DNA of 64,000 bases from Posidonia oceanica (lineage: Eukaryota; Streptophyta; Magnoliopsida; Alismatales; Posidoniaceae): contig JAZBRS010000074.1 in assembly GCA_037176725.1 (NCBI GenBank), positions 62,748,001 to 62,812,000 on the forward strand, given 5' to 3'. Every line of letters starts with the position of its first letter. Position 1 is the first letter of the stretch. This document shows positions 34,645 through 45,851 of this stretch, piece by piece. A program made the position numbers and the translations under genes. The notes under the pieces were generated by a model that did no database searches, was not told the DNA's origin, and saw nothing but the letters and a program-made list of their open reading frames with translations.

Positions 34645-36490
34645 AGCCAGCCTCTCAATATGAATCAAATAGAAAGCCTCTACTGATGGAGACTGCACTA
34701 GGGCCATCCCCCCTAGTTATTGTAAATAGACTTTATTCTTCTTTTCTAGTTTTCTTTTGTTGCGTGTGCGCATGAAAAATACGTAAATAAAACATCCTCT
34801 CCCTCCATATGATAAAAAGTGTACACTTAATGAGAAGGAAATTTCACCACATAATCATGGAAATTTGAGACTAAATGGGATGGGTCATACTTGGTGATTG
34901 AGGTATATCTAGGCAACGCCTATGGCGCTAGGCTTGAACATCCTTAGAATTCACTGCAAAGAGATGCTACCCTTGACCCACATACTGAGCCAATAGATTG
35001 CCTGAGCTTGTGAACTGGCTATCTTCCAAGACTTAGGGACCACGTCCTTAGCCTCATATCACAAACGCTTTGTGGGAAGGGAGTATAGCTGATCCAACAC
35101 TAAGACGAAGGCAAATCGTAAAGAGTTCCCCCTCAGTCCTTAAATAACAAGTCCACCCACTTCCTATGAGTCAGACATGCTACCCTAGTAAGTTGTAATT
35201 GGGTAGGTGTCCAAGGCCAAAACCTTGAAGCGCAAAAGAGGGGAGTGCACCAAAATAAAAGAGTGTCTCGGTCTGTCAATAAATACATATCTATTGACCG
35301 AACACTTAAACGGGGGTGAGACCACTGACGCTTGGCAGGTGTGCTATCATAGCATAAATCTCAGTGAGTAGTGATGGGTAGACACTTGCCAAAATATCAA
35401 GGAAAAGAAAAGAAAAGAGGCAGCAAAGAAACTGTCCATCAAAAACAAAAGAAAGAGAGAGGAAAAGAAGACAGCAAAGAAGCTGTCCATGAGTCAAAAC
35501 TTAAAAAAATCAGGGATTAAAGAGCGCAGTAGGATTCAACCTTGGACTGAGGGGGTAAAAACTCTAAATCTTTAGTCGAAGTCTCAGGGTTCCCACATCC
35601 AGCACTGCACACTTAAGGGCAAGAGGTAGGAACCTGGGACTAAGGGCAGTTAAGTACCAAGGCAAGCCTGAAGCGTCTTCCAGCTTCGGAATGCACAAGG
35701 GATACAATTGTCAAGGTTCCTACCCACAAAGTTTTCTAGTTTCCAGCTTTATGAAAGATTTTCCTTCTCGATAAAAATAGAAAATCCAAAAAAAATAGAG
35801 GATCCAAAAACACCAAAAAAAAATAGAAGCCAAAATCCAAAAAAAAAAAGAAGTCCCAATATATGTATATGTGTATATAAAACCCAAAAAGTAAAAAATA
35901 TATATATAATCCAAAAGTCAAAAGCCAAAAAAAAACCAAAATAATCCAAAAAAGCCCAAGATTCAAATAGAAATCCATGAATCCAAAAAAATAGAAAATC
36001 TAAAAATCCAGAAAAAAAATAATAATAAATAAAAAAAAATCCAAAAATAGAAAATCCAAAAATCAAAAAAATAGAAAAGCCAAAAAACCAAAAATCCAAA
36101 AAATGAAAAAAAAAATCAAAATTCTGAAAAACTAGAAAATCACAGAAAAATATGTTAAAATATACCCAACCAACATCATCTCATCAAATTGATAACAAGT
36201 TAGGCCTATGATACAAAAATCTAGGACTTTTGCAACTCCGTGTTGCGTTTTGGGCCTTGGTCACTTGGTATTCGCCTATGAGCCGATGCTGGGATCTCGA
36301 GAAGAGACAGCCCCTCGTTAGGCATACCATCTTCATTTAGACAACAAATTTGAGGCCAGACTTATTATCCTCCACCTAAGTTTATTTAATGCAATCTATG
36401 TATATATTTGTTATCTTGGACTAGGGGCAAGGGGCATCCTAGATGGCTTAACAAGTTTACTGAGTTTGTGCAGGTTTCTTACTGACATGT
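34645..36490 (+). other. Non-coding DNA downstream of the F gag
   Basis: No gene is supported. The style (GAGGGAGTG, TGGGAAGGGAGTAT, a purine tract with AAAAGAAAAGAGGCAGC at 35400-35480, and a very A-rich stretch at 35770-36130 built from AAATCCAAAAA and AAAATAGAAAATCC) resembles the untranslated stretch after integrase in A. This suggests a remnant 3' UTR of the same type of element. Confidence 0.45.
35770..36130 (+). repeat. A-rich low-complexity tract of AAAATCCAAAAA-like units
   Basis: Irregular 11-18-bp units (AAAATCC, AAAAATAG, AAAGCC) with long A runs. Reverse-strand ORFs rich in F, L, I and Y here are artefacts of composition. Confidence 0.85.
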
Positions 36491-36547
36491 GTTGGACGTT
36501 AGATGTTATGTGTCTTACATTAGATGCTATATTTTGTAGCATCTAAC
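36491..36547. repeat. Two-unit inverted-repeat module
   Basis: The arms are GTTGGACGT, GTGTCTTAC, ATTAGATGC and GCATCTAAC with spacers of 10 and 11 bp. The second unit pairs perfectly (TTAGATGC with GCATCTAA). Confidence 0.85.
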
Positions 36548-36578
36548 ACAGAAGAAAGAATAAAAAATAAAAGAATTC

Positions 36579-36634
36579 GTAAGACGTTAGATATTTTGCG
36601 TCTTACGTTGGACGCAGCAGTATCTGCGTCCAAC
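36579..36634. repeat. Two-unit inverted-repeat module
   Basis: The arms are GTAAGACGT, GCGTCTTAC, GTTGGACGC and GCGTCCAAC with 10-bp spacers. Each unit pairs within itself (GTAAGAC with GTCTTAC; GTTGGACGC with GCGTCCAAC), so the two units carry different but internally matched arms. Confidence 0.9.
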
Positions 36635-37440
36635 ACTTATCAGCAACTTAAGTTGCTGAACTTTGCTATGAGCCCTCCAAATCTATGGGCAAAATGCAAA
36701 ATCGATTTCTACCAGTACCAGAGGCTTCTACAAGTTGAAATACACGTGTGGGCACTGGTTTCATATTTTTTGGACCTTCAGGCTATTCAGAATCACCTGT
36801 TGTGGTTTTCATTAAGTTATTAACTTATTAAGGCGCCAACAGCTGTGAAAATCAGATTTAAAGCTTGCAGGTTAAATCGGTCTTCATAACTCTATCATTT
36901 GTATATTATTACACATAAATAAGCTTGTTTTGAATTAATTTGAATTAAAGGCCATTATTTGGGGGTGTTCCCCCGATTATTGGTTATTTTAATTCATTTT
37001 AAACTCTGAGAAAGGTAAAAAAAAATGAAATATCTGACAAGTTTGATAAGTGTGCAAAAAATCTTTATCATTTAAAAATGTAAGTTTTCTACAAAATCAC
37101 CAAGGCATACCCCTGAGGTACAAGTGTTGACAAGTACAGAAAAGAAAACAACTAGATACAGAGCACTCTCTCCCTCACACTTTGGAGTTGAAGGAGGAAC
37201 GGCGGGAGACTAAGAAGGCTGGTGAAATGAAGCACCTGAAGGAGCCCTAAGGGTGGCTCGAGAGCGGTGACTACCCAAACGATGGCTTGGCAGGATCATC
37301 GGCGGAGGAGGAATTGAATGACCCGAAATGGCACTGCTCGCAAAAGCATGCATCCTATAGTGTTTCACCTCACCCTCAAGCTGTGCTAGGACTCTGGCAA
37401 GAGATGGCGATAAAATGTAAATAAATACACTGGAAGCAAG
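36635..37440. other. Unassigned AT-rich DNA
   Basis: I see no gene, repeat or element boundary here. It may belong to element F or to the inner part of the G LTR. Confidence 0.3.
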
Positions 37441-38529
37441 CATGGCACATTACTAAGCTGAGGGGATGGTTTTTTACCTGTGAGGGCACGTGGTTCAGCC
37501 CCCCGACCTAGCTCACTAGAGCACGCCGGTGTGGAGGTTGCTGTGGTGTTGGAGGCATCAACGATCGCTTGGAGTGATTGGGTCGTGTTCAAGGTTGTCC
37601 GGCGAAGGTGTGGGAGAAGTTTGCCGGCGTTTGGTGCTAAGATGTGGACTCTAGCACTTGTTGGCCGGTGGCGGCAAGGAGGAACGACGGCGGAGGTCGC
37701 GCGGTGGACGCGGTGGCTCAGTGCTGTTTGTGGTGGTTTGGGAGTGTAGCACGAAATACTAGGAGTGTGAGTATGGGCTCTGTGGGAAGTGTTGGCTTGC
37801 TGTGGTTTTTGTGGGATGGACGGAGGCATCGTCGGCGATGGGTTCTGGCAGACAATGGGAACTACGGCGTGGCTTGGTGGCCGTCCAGGATGCTAAGGAG
37901 GACTGTGAAAAGCTTGGGCGAAGGCTGTGGAGCTAGGGGGTGTTCCTGGATCGCCAGAGCATGCTGTGGATTGAGCGGCAATGGGATCAGATGGATTGAG
38001 TGTCGCCGGCGCTCATGGGTTCCGTGGAGAGAAGTGGTTTTGTTTAGTCAGGCTTGCACACGGCATGGAAGTGGCAGGCAAGGTGTGCACGGGAGAGGGC
38101 TGGCAGGGCATGGCCTGGCAGGTGTCAGAGGCATGGGCGAGGTCTGGCGAGGGATGGCATGCACGACAGCGGCCGACGGCATGGGTGCAGGTCGTGGGGG
38201 GCTGCAGTTCACATGGGAGAAGCATTTGCAGGTGAGTCGCCTCTCTGCATGGCGACAACCTTAGTCGCCACTGTGAGAGGCGACGACACCTAGTCACCGC
38301 TGTGAATGGCGACTAGGGCCTCCTGACTCTTCAGGGCTTGTTAAATGGGCTTGGGCTTGTGTTGGGGGGAGAAAGGTTTGGGTTTTGGTTGAGTTTTAGG
38401 GTTTGGATGGGGTTTTGGTGGAAAGTGGGGTTTTGGTCTTGGTCAGGGTTTGAGGTGGGGGTCTGCCACTTCCGAGCTCGTTCCTCCAAGTGCAATCCAC
38501 TGGTTGGGCGTCAAAATGGGGTGTCAACA
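37441..38529 (-). mobile_element. LTR start (element G), minus strand, inner boundary uncertain
   Basis: On plus it ends GGCGTCAAAATGGGGTGTCAACA at 38529, the reverse of an LTR start TGTTGACACCCC. The preceding text (GGGCTTGGGCTTGTGTTGG, GGGTTTTGGTTGAGTTTTAGGG) matches in style the same position of the B LTR (43140-43260). The left limit is a guess at the composition change near 37440. It carries the triple GTCGCC hairpin module. The GC-rich ORFs here are non-coding LTR text. Confidence 0.55.
38236..38313. repeat. Triple hairpin module with GTCGCC/GGCGAC arms
   Basis: Three units GTCGCC-N9-GGCGAC lie in tandem with linkers AACCTTA and GACACCTA. In the last unit the pairing extends to CTAGTCACC and GGCGACTAG. 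The layout is that of the GTTGGACGC modules (short arms, loop of about 9-11 bp, tandem units) but the arm sequence is unrelated. Confidence 0.8.
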
Positions 38530-38895
38530 CACGCTGGCGTCGCTTAGGGTCATACACAGCCTGGCGCGTAGCATCAGCATCTCGTGCCTGTGTTGCCTCG
38601 AGCCTCAGCACGCAGCAATGCTTCATCCACAACACCTGCACACATGCATGCATCGTCCGTGTCTCCCCCCAGCGGAGTTTAGCGCGACAAGCATTAGTGC
38701 AAATTTTGCATCATGCATCAGCATTGCATCATGCACCAGCATTTACATCTTCATCTGTACTCGCATTGCGGCAACGAGTCATGACTTTCGGTGCATCCGT
38801 TGAATAAGTGACTCACGCCAACAGCTTCTGTGCTATTGCCGGTTTGGCAGGGTGTCTTTGTCAATCCTGAGCAGCGGCCTTGGTCCCCTTGACCT
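38530..38895 (+). mobile_element. Element D, left body: 3' end of an internal region
   Basis: GCATTGCGGCAACGAG, TTTCGGTGCATCCGTTGAATA, GGGTGTCTTTGTCAATCCTGAG and the following PPT align with the last 200 bp of the internal region of A. The left side is cut by the G LTR. This is therefore the tail of an element body that precedes the D LTR. Confidence 0.75.
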
Positions 38896-38913
38896 CGCTT
38901 AGGGAGAGGCATC
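38896..38913 (+). other. Polypurine tract of the left D body
   Basis: CGCTTAGGGAGAGGCATC immediately precedes TGTAGACACCCC, and differs from the A and B tracts at two positions. Confidence 0.85.
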
Positions 38914-39101
38914 TGTAGACACCCCGTTTTGACAGCTGCTCGTCGGAGGATCTCTGGAAGCTCACCTGGATTGCGGCATTAACAACCAAAACCCAAAACC
39001 TCATCAAAACCCTAAAACCCACCTAAGTCAATCTTAAACCATACCCAAGTCCTAACCCAATCCCAAAATACCAAAAAACAGCCCTTAAACACCCTTGGGA
39101 T

Positions 39102-39130
39102 GTTAGACACTGCGCTGGTTAGCGTCCAAC
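39102..39130. repeat. Single inverted-repeat unit
   Basis: GTTAGACAC, an 11-bp spacer, then GCGTCCAAC. The following GTGTCGGCC may be a decayed third arm. Confidence 0.75.
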
Positions 39131-39970
39131 GTGTCGGCCGCAGCAGCCCTTTGGCTCGCCCTCCACTATGCCCAGGGCTGCCCTTCACCAACTTTGCCGC
39201 ACCCCTCAAACCGCCCAGCCACTTGGCTCGTCCCCGAAGTCGGTGCTTCGCCTTGGTGCCGCCCGTACAGCATGCCACCTACCCAACTTTCCCGCCACGT
39301 GTTCGTTTGGATGTTTTCGACCACCCCTTTGCCAACTTGCCGCTCGCTGTGCACGCCACCTCCTGAGCGCGCTTGCCAACCCATGCCCACTCGCCGTGCA
39401 CGCCACATCCCGTCGCAACCTCTAGAGCATGCTTCTACCATCTCCTGCCAATGCTAGAGCTCCACCAAACAAAACCAGAGAACCCACCAACTGCACCTTC
39501 GCCCCACCCATTTTCCAGAGATTTTGAGAGAGCTCTAGAGCCTCCTAGCAACCCAAACCTATCCAGTGAGCACCCCCTGCGTGAGAGGAACCCCACCAAG
39601 CACTTCCCCTACCTCCAGGCTGCGCTTCCAAGCTTGCCGACGTCACTGTCTGCCACCTCCGACCGGCCGCACGAACATCAACTCTGGGCCACTTGCAGGT
39701 AATTCTCTTTGCCTCGTGCATTCCTCACCTCCTTCCACATTGTAGCAAAGCTCCACCGCCAAGCTTCATGGCTTCTGGCCATCCAGATGGCCGAAAATGC
39801 CATGAATGCCGGTGGCAAGAGGGAGGAGGTGGGTGAAGTGATCAACGCACCTATTTTTGATTTTAAATACATGTTTATGATCATTGTTGCATGCTGATGC
39901 TTCCTAGCTAGTTAGTTTACAATTTTGGATCGATTTGAGCATCGATTCTAGCCGAGAAGTTTCCCGACTT

Positions 39971-40020
39971 GTTAGATGCACAAGCTGGTGCGTCTAACGT
40001 TGGACGTGCCCTATGGCAGC
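39971..40020. repeat. Two-unit inverted-repeat module, split by element B
   Basis: The arms are GTTAGATGC, GCGTCTAAC, GTTGGACGT and GC(ATCCAAC), the last completed at 60185-60191. Spacers are 10 and 11 bp. Each unit pairs within itself (GTTAGA with TCTAAC; GTTGGA with TCCAAC). Confidence 0.88.
40016..40020 (+). other. Target-site duplication of element B, left copy
   Basis: GCAGC lies here and ACAGC at 60180-60184, four of five bases identical, consistent with an aged 5-bp duplication. Confidence 0.72.
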
Positions 40021-43000
40021 TGTAGTAATCTTGAATTCTGATCATCCATGCATGTTACCAAAGCTTGTGTGCACCGATCAAAATAGGCTCACTATATGCG
40101 GCTGGATCCGAGGGAAGAAACTCGACTCGGAAACGTTGGCGAAAGAAAAGAAAAGAAATGATAAGACAAATCAGAGTCACCACCAGGTCTATTGAATTGG
40201 AAGATAGGGAAAACCAGGGGTTAAGCATGAAAAGACATGCAAAACTGGATGCAAGGAGAGGCAAAGGGATGCAATGCTAGGCTAAACTACGCTACGCTAT
40301 GCTATACTATGCCATGCTATGCTATGACTCATGCCTAGGATAAAGGAAAGGTCGATGCGAGCCAAGAGAAAGGGCAAGGACTCCTGTTACGCACGGGGAA
40401 GGTGTTAGGCACCTCGATATGTCCGAGAGTCGGTCTTTCTTAGGCAATCTCGCGCTAATGCAGGGAATTGCTAGCTTAATGCCTAAATGCCATAAATGCC
40501 TACCTGCTATGCATTGGAAATAAACGTGCCATCTATGTGCTCAGCCACACTGCTAGTGTTCTGAACTGGGCGGACCCTGGCTCGTGAGAACCCCTAGGTA
40601 GTAAGCATCATAGCCCTATATGCAGATGCAAGCGATAAAGCAAAACAGCGAGGAAACCAAGTAATGCCAGCGACATGCAAGCGATAAAGCAAAAGCAGGT
40701 GCAGAAAACGGTGCGAAAATGCAGAAAACAATGCGAGGCATGGAAAACGAAGCAAAGAGCAGAAAATGATGCAAAGGGGCGCGAAAAACTATGTAGCGGA
40801 GCGAGAAACGATGCAAAATGCGGAAAATGGGGCAAAGCACGGAAAACGGGGTGCAAAACCAAAACAAAGGGGTGGGCAACAGGCATAGGGGTTGCAGCAA
40901 GCTAAAGAAGCAGAAAAATGCGGAAAACTGCGAGCGAAGCGAAGTCGGCGATTTGAAACGGTTGTCAGCCATCTGCAAGTATTGGACGCTAGCAACACCA
41001 GCGTCCAACGTTGGACGCTAGCATTGCTGGCATCCAACACCTGCTGGAGGCAAACAGCATGCAATTTTGGAAAACAGTGCATACTAACTATATGGATGCA
41101 GTACAGATGCAAAAAATGCAACTAAATGGGTGCTTGACATGCAAGACTAACCTAACAGAAGATTAGAAGAGGAATCAGAGCAAGGAGCAAGCCAGAATCC
41201 AAGATCAAAGCATGCAGGTTGTTGGACGCTTGTAAGCTAGGCGTCCAACGTTAGACGCCAGAGTGGCTGGCATCCAACACAGACCAGAAGACAGAGGAGA
41301 GAAAAGAAGCATACAAAAACAAGATAAAAAAGGGGATCATGCATTTGGGCTACTAGAGATGAGCATGGGACGAACAAGCAAACATGGGATCACAAAGAAA
41401 TTCAATCAGACCTTACCTGTTACTTGTGCTAGGTCAGAGACACAACCAGGTCATTGGTCGCAAGCTAGGCTAGCGTCCAATGTTGGACGCCAGCACCAGC
41501 AGCGTACAACGCCCTGGGAGGCACAACACACAAAAAAATGCATAAAATAGCCAAAATAATCCAAAGATGCTAAAGAACAATAGCTACAGAAGCCAAACAT
41601 GCATATAAACACAGAGGACATGCAAGCAAGGAGATCAGAAAGACATGCAAGCTTTGAATAACTAGATGAGGAGCCAGGACGTTGGACGCTGAAGGCTCCG
41701 ACGTCCAATGACCAAGGCATGCAGACTCACCTGTTCTAAAAGGGGAGCTCAGCTCAGACCCCACCTACATGCATGCAGCTACTGAAACATGCCATAACAG
41801 GAAAGGAACATCCACAGCAAGCATTCAACTCATGGAAAGTAAGAGAGGAAAGACATGCATAAGAGATGAAAGCTTAAGAACTTGCAACAAAGAACATGTA
41901 ACTTAAAAAATCTTAACAAACCTAAGCATAGTTGCCATAGGGGCCAGGCATCTCTAAGCAAACATGAATCAGGAAATAGCATCGAAAATAGTTAAGATGT
42001 AGGCATGGCAATAAGCTACAGCTAATAGACGTGTTGAACGCTAGGTGAACCAGCGTCCAACGTTGGACGCGGCTCACCCTAGCGTCCAACGCAGGCAGGA
42101 GACAGATGGACATTAAGCATGCAAAGAGGTTTCAAACAAGCATGGAATAAGCTAGTAAGCATGGCATAACATCAGAGAGTATTAAAGGAAGCATATGGCA
42201 TGGATTTGTAGAAAAGCATGCAAGGACAAAGCATGAAAGACGACAGAACAAGAGCAAGGCAAGGGGGAGTGTTGGACACCGGCCTATGCCGCGTCCAACG
42301 TTGGATGCACCAGCTGGTGCGTCCAACACACTGAACTCCTTCTTGGCCGCGAATCACAACCAAAAGGATTTGAAAAAGTGTAAAACTGCATGGGGACATA
42401 CTACTAAGCATGCAAGACCTAAGGGGATGGAGCGCTTACCGTTTGGTGGCTTGGAACGGCAGCTCCACCTAGCTTGCCGAAGTTGCAGGTGTGCTGACAG
42501 CAGCTACTTCGACAAGGTCTTCTGAGCAGCTCGGTGCTCCGGAGAGGTCGGCAACTGGTCGAGGATGGAGAGGGGATATCGCTCTTGCTCTTGGAAGTGG
42601 GAAATTCTCTTCTGGCTCGGTGTGGTGACTGTGGCAATGGCATGAACTCTCGGTTTTGTTCAGCTAGGCATGGGTTCAAGTGTTGGCAGAGGTGTTTGCA
42701 GGCTGAATTCTTGCAATTGCAGGTGCTGGCAGGTGCGGATGAGTGTGGGAAGCCCACGGGGGATGTTAGAGGAGGGCATGGGTGGTGTCAGAAGTCCGGC
42801 GAGGGTAGGGCGGTGGTAGGCGTGGGCGGCAAAAGTCAGCAGCGGTAGTGAGGGCTTAGAGAGCGGTTTAGGCGCTGGTGGGGAGAAGATGGGTAGTTAC
42901 TCAAGCTTGGAAGGTAGTGGATGGTGTGGAGTGGAGGAAGGGACGGGTAGTAAGTGCGGGGAGGCGGTGGAGTGGACGGGCGGTGAGCCAAAGGGGGCAG

Positions 43001-43332
43001 AGCAGCCACTGCTGCACCCGAGCCGTTGGACACCAGACCAAAGGGCGTCCAACGTTGGACGCTAGCACAAGCCGCGTCCAACATTGGACGCTGCCTATTC
43101 CAGTGTCCAACACACTCAGGTGGCTCAAGCTGCAAATGGGCTTGGGCTTGGGCCTAGAAGGGTTGTAAAAGTTGCAAATAGCTTAGGTTAAGGCTTCTAG
43201 GGCTTGGGCAAGGTTTTGGGTTTGGAAATGGGTTAAGAAAAAAGGGTTATAAAAGGGATGCCATTTTGGAGTCCACACGAGCCTGCAAAAGAGAACAACC
43301 AACTTATAGGCTGTCAGAATGGGGTGTCTACA
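40021..43332 (-). repeat. Element B 3' LTR (3312 bp)
   Basis: The plus-strand edges are TGTAGTAATC and GGGTGTCTACA. It is the counterpart of 56810-60179. It contains the conserved R/U5-like block, a CTATGCTATGC microsatellite, CGTTTTGC-type repeats, eight modules and a GC-rich segment near the outer end (42430-42850). The ORFs seen here on both strands recur in the other copy and have no protein signature. Confidence 0.92.
40981..43111. repeat. Inverted-repeat modules of the B 3' LTR (seven modules, one reduced)
   Basis: Modules are at 40981-41038, 41221-41278, 41453-41510, 41681-41709 (a single unit), 42033-42090, 42271-42327 and 43025-43111 (three units, exactly 87 bp). Starts of the first four are 240, 232 and 228 bp apart. 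Typical arms are GTTGGACGC and GCGTCCAAC with 11-bp spacers. Several spacers extend the stem, for example GACGCCAG with CTGGC at 41250. Confidence 0.92.
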
Positions 43333-43350
43333 GATGCCCCTCCCTGAGCG
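43333..43350 (-). other. Polypurine tract of element B
   Basis: On minus it reads CGCTCAGGGAGGGGCATC, identical to the tract of A, directly before the 3' LTR. Confidence 0.88.
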
Positions 43351-43680
43351 AGGTCAAGCGGAGCGAGATCGCTGCTCTTGGTAGACAAGACACCCTACCT
43401 GACGCCGGCAGGAGCGCAAATGACTGTAGGCTCGAGTCGCTCACCTAGTGGATGCACCAAAAAACACGACTCAGAGCCACAATGCAGATGCAGATGCGAA
43501 TGCTGATGCTGATGCTGATGCAATGTGATGCATGCTAATGCAGAAGTTAGTGCAGAGGTTATGTTAGTACAGATGTAATGCATGCCGATGTAGCCATTTA
43601 CCATGCAATGCTGTTAGTAAAAGAATGCGATACTGATGCAGAGGAGGTGCAAATAAAGCTGCGATGCAATGCGTGAGTTC
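43351..43680 (-). other. Element B terminal internal segment
   Basis: It is homologous to the last 200 bp before the PPT in A and D, and includes a GATGCTGATGCTGATGC microsatellite at 43500-43520. No gene. Confidence 0.65.
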
Positions 43681-45420
43681 AGGGATTAATCCAAGCTCAC
43701 AAAAGAAATGCCTGACAAGACTGACGGGCTTGGCATCCGAGCAGTTAGGGCTGCTAGCCCAACAAGCAAAAGGGGAGGGGAGACAATTGGACGGTTGTCG
43801 ACCGAGCAGTTAGGGCAGCCAGCACGCAAGGAAAGCAGAGTTAGCTTGTCCTCGCCCGAGGAAACAAGCAAGAAAGGGAAAGGGGGCAGGCAAGCATGGG
43901 CATCGTCCACACGGAGCGAAGCCACGCAAGGGCTGATCCTCGCGCGAGGATACAGGGCAAGACTTCGAGCATACGGGGTCCGAGAAGAGCTTCTCCTCAC
44001 CTGAGGAAGCAAGCAAGAAAAGAAAGGAGGTACGCAAGCGTGGGCATCGTCCGCACGGAGCGAGGCCATGCAAGGGCTGATCCTCACACGAGGATACAGG
44101 GCAGGACTCCGAGTATACGGGGTCCGAGAAGAGCTTGTCCTCACCCGAGGAAGCAAGCGGGGGATTCCGCGTGGATAGAATCCAAAGGGGGGCTTGTCCT
44201 CGCCTGAGGAAGCAAGCAGCAGTCTGATCCTCGCTCGAGGGGACAGACAGGGAACTTCGTCCGCACAGAGCGAAGTTACCCAGGGGGCTCGTCCTTGGCC
44301 AGGGAAACAAGCGGGAGGGAAAGGAGAAAGTGGCCTGTCCTCGCTCGAGGAAGCAAGCACATGGGACCCCGTCCGTATAGAGGGACGTCACGCAGAAAAG
44401 GAAAAAGGCTTGTCCTCGCCCGAGGAAGCAAGCAGGAGGGGTAGAAGAAAGAGGCTTGTCCTCGCCTGAGGAAGCAAGCGCGCGGGACCCTGTCCGCACG
44501 GAGCGGAGCCACGCAAAATGGAAAAAGACTTGTCCTCACACGACGACAAGCAAGAAAGACAAAAGACTTATCCTCACCTGAGGACAAGTAGGAAGGAAAA
44601 GGGGGAGGGCAAGCGTGGGCATCGTCCACGTGGAGCGAAGCCACACAAGGGCTTATCCTCGCACGAGGATACAGGGCAGGACACTGAGCATACGGGGTCC
44701 GAGAAGAGCTTGTCCTCGCCTGAGGAGCAAGCAAGGGCATGCATACGCTTAACCTTGGCCGAGGAATAAGCGGGCCCAATCCTCGCCCGAGGAATAGGGA
44801 AACTCCATCTGCGCGGAGCTACGCAAGGCTTGTCCTCGCCCGAGGAAGCAAGCAAAAGGAAAAAGGGGCTTGTCCTCGCTCGAGGAAACAAGCAGGAGGG
44901 GCAGAAGAAAGAAGCTTGTCCTCGCCCGAGGAAGCAAGCACACGGGACCTCGTCCACACGGAGGGAAGTCACGCAGAAAGGAAAAAGGCTTGTCCTCACA
45001 TGAGGAAGCAAGCAAGAGGGATAGAAGAAAGAAGCTTGTCCTCGCCCAAGGAAGCAAGCATGCGGGACCCAGTCCGCACGGAGCGAAGCCACACAAAACG
45101 GAAAAAGGCTTCTCCTCGCACGAGGACAAGCAAAAAAGACAAAAGACTTGTCCTCGCCCGAGGACAAGCAGGAAAAAGAAAGGAGGCGGGCAAGCGTGGG
45201 CATCGTCCGCATGGCGCGAAGCCACACAAGGGCTGATCCTCGCACGAGGATACATGGCAGGACACCGAGCATACGGGGTCCGAGAAGAGCTTGTCCTCAC
45301 CTAAGGAAGCAAGCGGGGGAAGGAAAAGAGGGAGCGATACCAGAGGGCAGCTAAAAAGATGCCCCTGGTATCAGGGATGATACCAGGGGATAGCCGAGGC
45401 GCCCCTAGTATCAAAAGCAA
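43681..45420 (-). repeat. Element B 3' UTR: tandem array of TCCTCGCCCGAGGA-type hairpins
   Basis: About 35 copies of a short palindrome occur, TCCTCGCCCGAGGA with variants TCCTCGCTCGAGGA, TCCTCGCACGAGGA and TCCTCACCTGAGGA. Most are embedded in CTTG...CAAG so that the stem can extend. Longer units with GGGCATCGTCC, GAGCGAAGCCAC and GCATACGGGGTCCGAG recur at about 43890, 44035, 44610 and 45190. The array has no sequence similarity to the repeats of A except one hairpin near 45363. Long ORFs on both strands (43686-45304) are by-products of the repeats. Confidence 0.9.
45363..45390. repeat. CCCCTGGTATC hairpin shared with element A
   Basis: CCCCTGGTATC and GATACCAGGGG pair around AGGGAT. The same stem occurs in A near 21416, and with a compensated base pair near 21957. 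Confidence 0.8.
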
Positions 45421-45851
45421 GGAAAATGCTGACAAAACTAACATGTTTGCCAAGCGAGCAGTTGGGGATGCCAGCCCAGAGCAATCTGGGCAAATGCGGT
45501 TGCGGCAGTGCATGGATCTGTAGGGGTTCTTGCGTGCATGTTGACTGCAGGGGGCTTTGCTGCAACTCTCTGCTGAGGTTGCTGATTGCATGGTGTTTGC
45601 GGTGGGAACTATTCTAGATTTCTTGCGGGGCTGCTACAGGTTGTCTGCATGGGCTAATGCTCTGAAGTGCTTAATGCAGGTTCTACAACATCCTGACAGG
45701 AACAGATATGCAATAGACAAGGCATGCAACACAAACAAATGGCGTGAAACGTCTTTGTATTGAGTGAATCTCTGGTTACACGCCTCTGACAGGCCAAAAA
45801 GATACAGCTTGATTCGAAAAAAGCTATACAAGCAAACATCTGCATAGATGC
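45421..45851 (-). other. Untranslated segment between the extra ORF and repeats of B
   Basis: No gene is supported. It corresponds to 20921-21200 of A but is diverged. Confidence 0.4.

Larger units (their letters stand above)
38914..40020 (+). repeat. Element D LTR, first part (continues at 60185)
   Basis: It starts TGTAGACACCCCGTTTTGAC after a PPT and is interrupted at 40020 by element B. With 60185-61792 the LTR is about 2.7 kb. It has AAACCCTAA-rich text near the start, a one-unit module at 39102-39130 and a two-unit module at 39971-40020 that is split by B. ORFs in 39100-39700 overlap in five frames and are not supported. Confidence 0.82.

Noticed and set aside
37480..38297. GC-rich ORFs that might be host gene exons
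   Set aside because: They are out of register with each other, have no recognisable domain, and lie in a segment ending in an LTR terminus.
38667..38678. CCCCAGCGGAGT, a partial complement of the PBS
   Set aside because: Only 12 bases match, the TGGCGAC part is absent, and no LTR end lies beside it.
43686..45304. ORFs of up to 232 codons in the B 3' UTR
   Set aside because: They are on both strands and in several frames of a tandem hairpin repeat.
43840..45310. Regular palindromic repeats resembling a CRISPR array
   Set aside because: Spacing is irregular, the intervening text is itself repeated, and the array sits in the 3' UTR of a plant retrotransposon without any cas gene.
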